From Streptomyces sp. B93 (lineage in GTDB: Bacteria > Actinomycetota > Actinomycetes > Streptomycetales > Streptomycetaceae), in the NCBI RefSeq assembly GCF_018070565.1, contig NZ_JAGPXL010000010.1, positions 62,001 through 126,000 on the forward strand: DNA of 64,000 nucleotides, given 5' to 3'. Positions within the stretch are counted from its first letter, which is position 1. Each line of letters begins with the position of its first letter. A program made the position numbers and the translations under genes. Below the pieces are notes generated by a model, which saw only the letters and a list, made by a program, of their open reading frames with translations, was not told the origin of the DNA and did not search any database. This document shows positions 63,166 through 64,000 of this stretch, piece after piece.

Positions 63166-63759
63166 TCAGGCGCGCGCCAGTTCCGCCGCCCCGAAGGACA
63201 CGTCGAACCGGTCGCACCAGATGCTGACGCTGCTGAAGTCGGCCGGGTCGACCCCGGCCGGCAGCGGGTAGTTCTGGCTGCCCTTGTTGCCCTTGAGCTT
63301 GCCGAGGCTCTCGTACTTCCCGTCGTCGAAGACGCGCCAGCCGTCTACCCCCTCCTTGACCGGCGCGTCGGTGAGCCACACCCGCAGGTCCGGGCCGTTG
63401 CTGGTGTCCAGGTCCTCCAGCCGTACGACGTGCGAGCCGTCGGTGAGCCGGAGCAGCCGCACGGTGCCGGACGTGGCGTGCTCATGGCTGATCAGTTCGC
63501 CGCTGGCGACGACGACCGGCCCGGCGGGCTCGGTGGGCTCGGCGCTCTCAGCGGGCCCGGATGCCTCCGCCTGAGGCGTCTCCGGCGGAACGGTCGCGGT
63601 GGGCGCCGTCGTCACCTCCGGCAGCGCCTCCTCCACCGTCTCGTCCTGCCACAGCTTCCACGGCTGGAACCAGTACAGCCCGACGCCCACCAGCGCCACC
63701 GCCACCACCAGCACCCCCACGACCACCGGCCGGGTCAGCATCCCGCGCACGCGCCCCAT
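63166..63759 (-). CDS. DM13-domain membrane-anchored protein
   Basis: A 197-aa protein with an N-terminal membrane anchor (about 8-31), a Thr/Pro/Glu-rich linker (40-80) and an extracytoplasmic DM13 domain (about 85-195). The domain shows SGELISHEHATSGTVRLLRLTDGSHVVRLEDLDTSNGPDLRVWL and ends with VSIWCDRFDVSFGAAEL, containing the single conserved Cys. DM13 domains have been proposed to act in electron transfer, so a redox or wall-associated role is possible. ATG 63759 has GGAGG 8 bases upstream; GTG 63774 is an alternative. Confidence 0.87.
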   Translation of the reverse strand: MGRVRGMLTRPVVVGVLVVAVALVGVGLYWFQPWKLWQDETVEEALPEVTTAPTATVPPETPQAEASGPAESAEPTEPAGPVVVASGELISHEHATSGTVRLLRLTDGSHVVRLEDLDTSNGPDLRVWLTDAPVKEGVDGWRVFDDGKYESLGKLKGNKGSQNYPLPAGVDPADFSSVSIWCDRFDVSFGAAELARA

Positions 63760-63866
63760 CCCCGTCTCCTCCACTCACGTCCTCCGGAAGATCCATTGAA
63801 GCGGCGCGGGAGCGCCGGGCGCGACGGTTCCCGGATGACGGAAGTCTTACATCCAGAATCACTGCC

Positions 63867-63880
63867 CACTTATATAAGTG
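63867..63880. promoter_or_regulatory. 14-bp palindrome before the ArsR gene
   Basis: CACTTATATAAGTG is a perfect palindrome and is strikingly AT-rich for this genome. GATACT at 63887-63892 is a possible -10 just beyond it. An ArsR-type autoregulator would be expected to bind here, 20 bases before its ATG. Confidence 0.75.
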
Positions 63881-63900
63881 CGAGCTGATACTCTCTCCCC

Positions 63901-64000
63901 ATGCACGCCTTCGATGTGCTGGGCGACCCCGTGCGCCGCCGCATCCTGGAGCTGCTGGCCGACGGCGAGATGACGTCCGGGGCGGTCAGCGAGGTCATCC
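63901..64000 (+). CDS. ArsR family regulator, N-terminal part
   Basis: Only the first 33 codons are in the window. MHAFDVLGDPVRRRILELLADGEMTSGAVSEVI is the start of the ArsR winged helix (first helices and part of the recognition motif). It lacks metal-binding Cys in the visible portion, which favours a non-metal member, but the rest is needed to decide. The palindrome upstream suggests autoregulation. Confidence 0.85.
   Translation, partial: MHAFDVLGDPVRRRILELLADGEMTSGAVSEVI

Overview
The window is high-GC actinobacterial DNA, almost certainly a Streptomyces chromosome. The evidence is the extreme GC3 codon use, GTG starts, leucine TTA codons that are almost absent, SARP and STAND-type regulators, a sigma-B-like promoter before a large catalase, an LAXTG (class E sortase) motif, and strong hairpins without T-tracts acting as terminators. 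It holds about 58 protein genes or gene fragments, one tRNA gene and two fused pseudogene fragments. I see no insertion sequence, prophage, CRISPR array or rRNA.

Region by region. Positions 1-6.6 kb are core-like: the end of an acyl-CoA synthetase, a TauE/SafE permease, a HAD-IIA phosphatase, a secreted glycerophosphodiesterase, two aerobic cobalamin genes (cobK, cobF), a DUF309 protein and tRNA-Pro(GGG) with a strong terminator. Positions 6.6-16.2 kb hold a secreted Ser/Thr-rich protein resembling aerolysin-type pore formers, divergent from a 998-aa HTH/NB-ARC/TPR regulator, then a small exported protein, the large catalase, a Nudix hydrolase, an aldo/keto reductase and a TetR regulator. Positions 16.2-20.4 kb form a compact cassette: a 40-aa LAXTG membrane peptide, a processive-type GT2, a GH15 protein and a converging galE. 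The same 14-bp element lies just before the first gene and just before galE. Positions 20.5-24.5 kb are a sugar or cyclitol ABC transporter with a TIM-barrel isomerase.

Positions 25.5-31.6 kb are a TetR regulator divergent from an MFS / thiolase / acyl-CoA synthetase / metallo-hydrolase operon, with two matching operators between them. Positions 31.5-46.5 kb are a small biosynthetic gene cluster: fatty acyl-AMP ligase, two free ACPs, a single KS-AT-ACP polyketide synthase module, a KAS III-like enzyme that lacks the usual His, an FkbH-type HAD enzyme, a 62-aa protein, an alpha/beta hydrolase and a type II thioesterase. From the KS-AT-ACP gene's upstream ACP onwards these are linked by ATGA overlaps. 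A phosphopantetheinyl transferase, a TetR/hydrolase pair and a SARP activator complete it. The gene content suggests a 3-acyl tetronate built from an activated fatty acid, one malonyl unit and a glyceryl unit. The synthase gene carries an in-frame TTA codon, implying bldA control.

Positions 46.7-56.7 kb hold glutamate decarboxylase, two Gfo/Idh/MocA dehydrogenases, an SDR, a phytanoyl-CoA-type dioxygenase, two LacI regulators, a cupin, an EamA exporter and a LysR regulator. Positions 56.8-61 kb are a GntR-controlled aromatic operon (galB, CHA aldolase, galD) whose only ring-cleavage enzyme is a VOC-type extradiol dioxygenase. It is followed by a scar in which remains of an aromatic-acid transporter are fused to the tail of an aldehyde dehydrogenase. 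The window ends with L-2-hydroxyglutarate oxidase, a DM13 protein and the start of an ArsR regulator.
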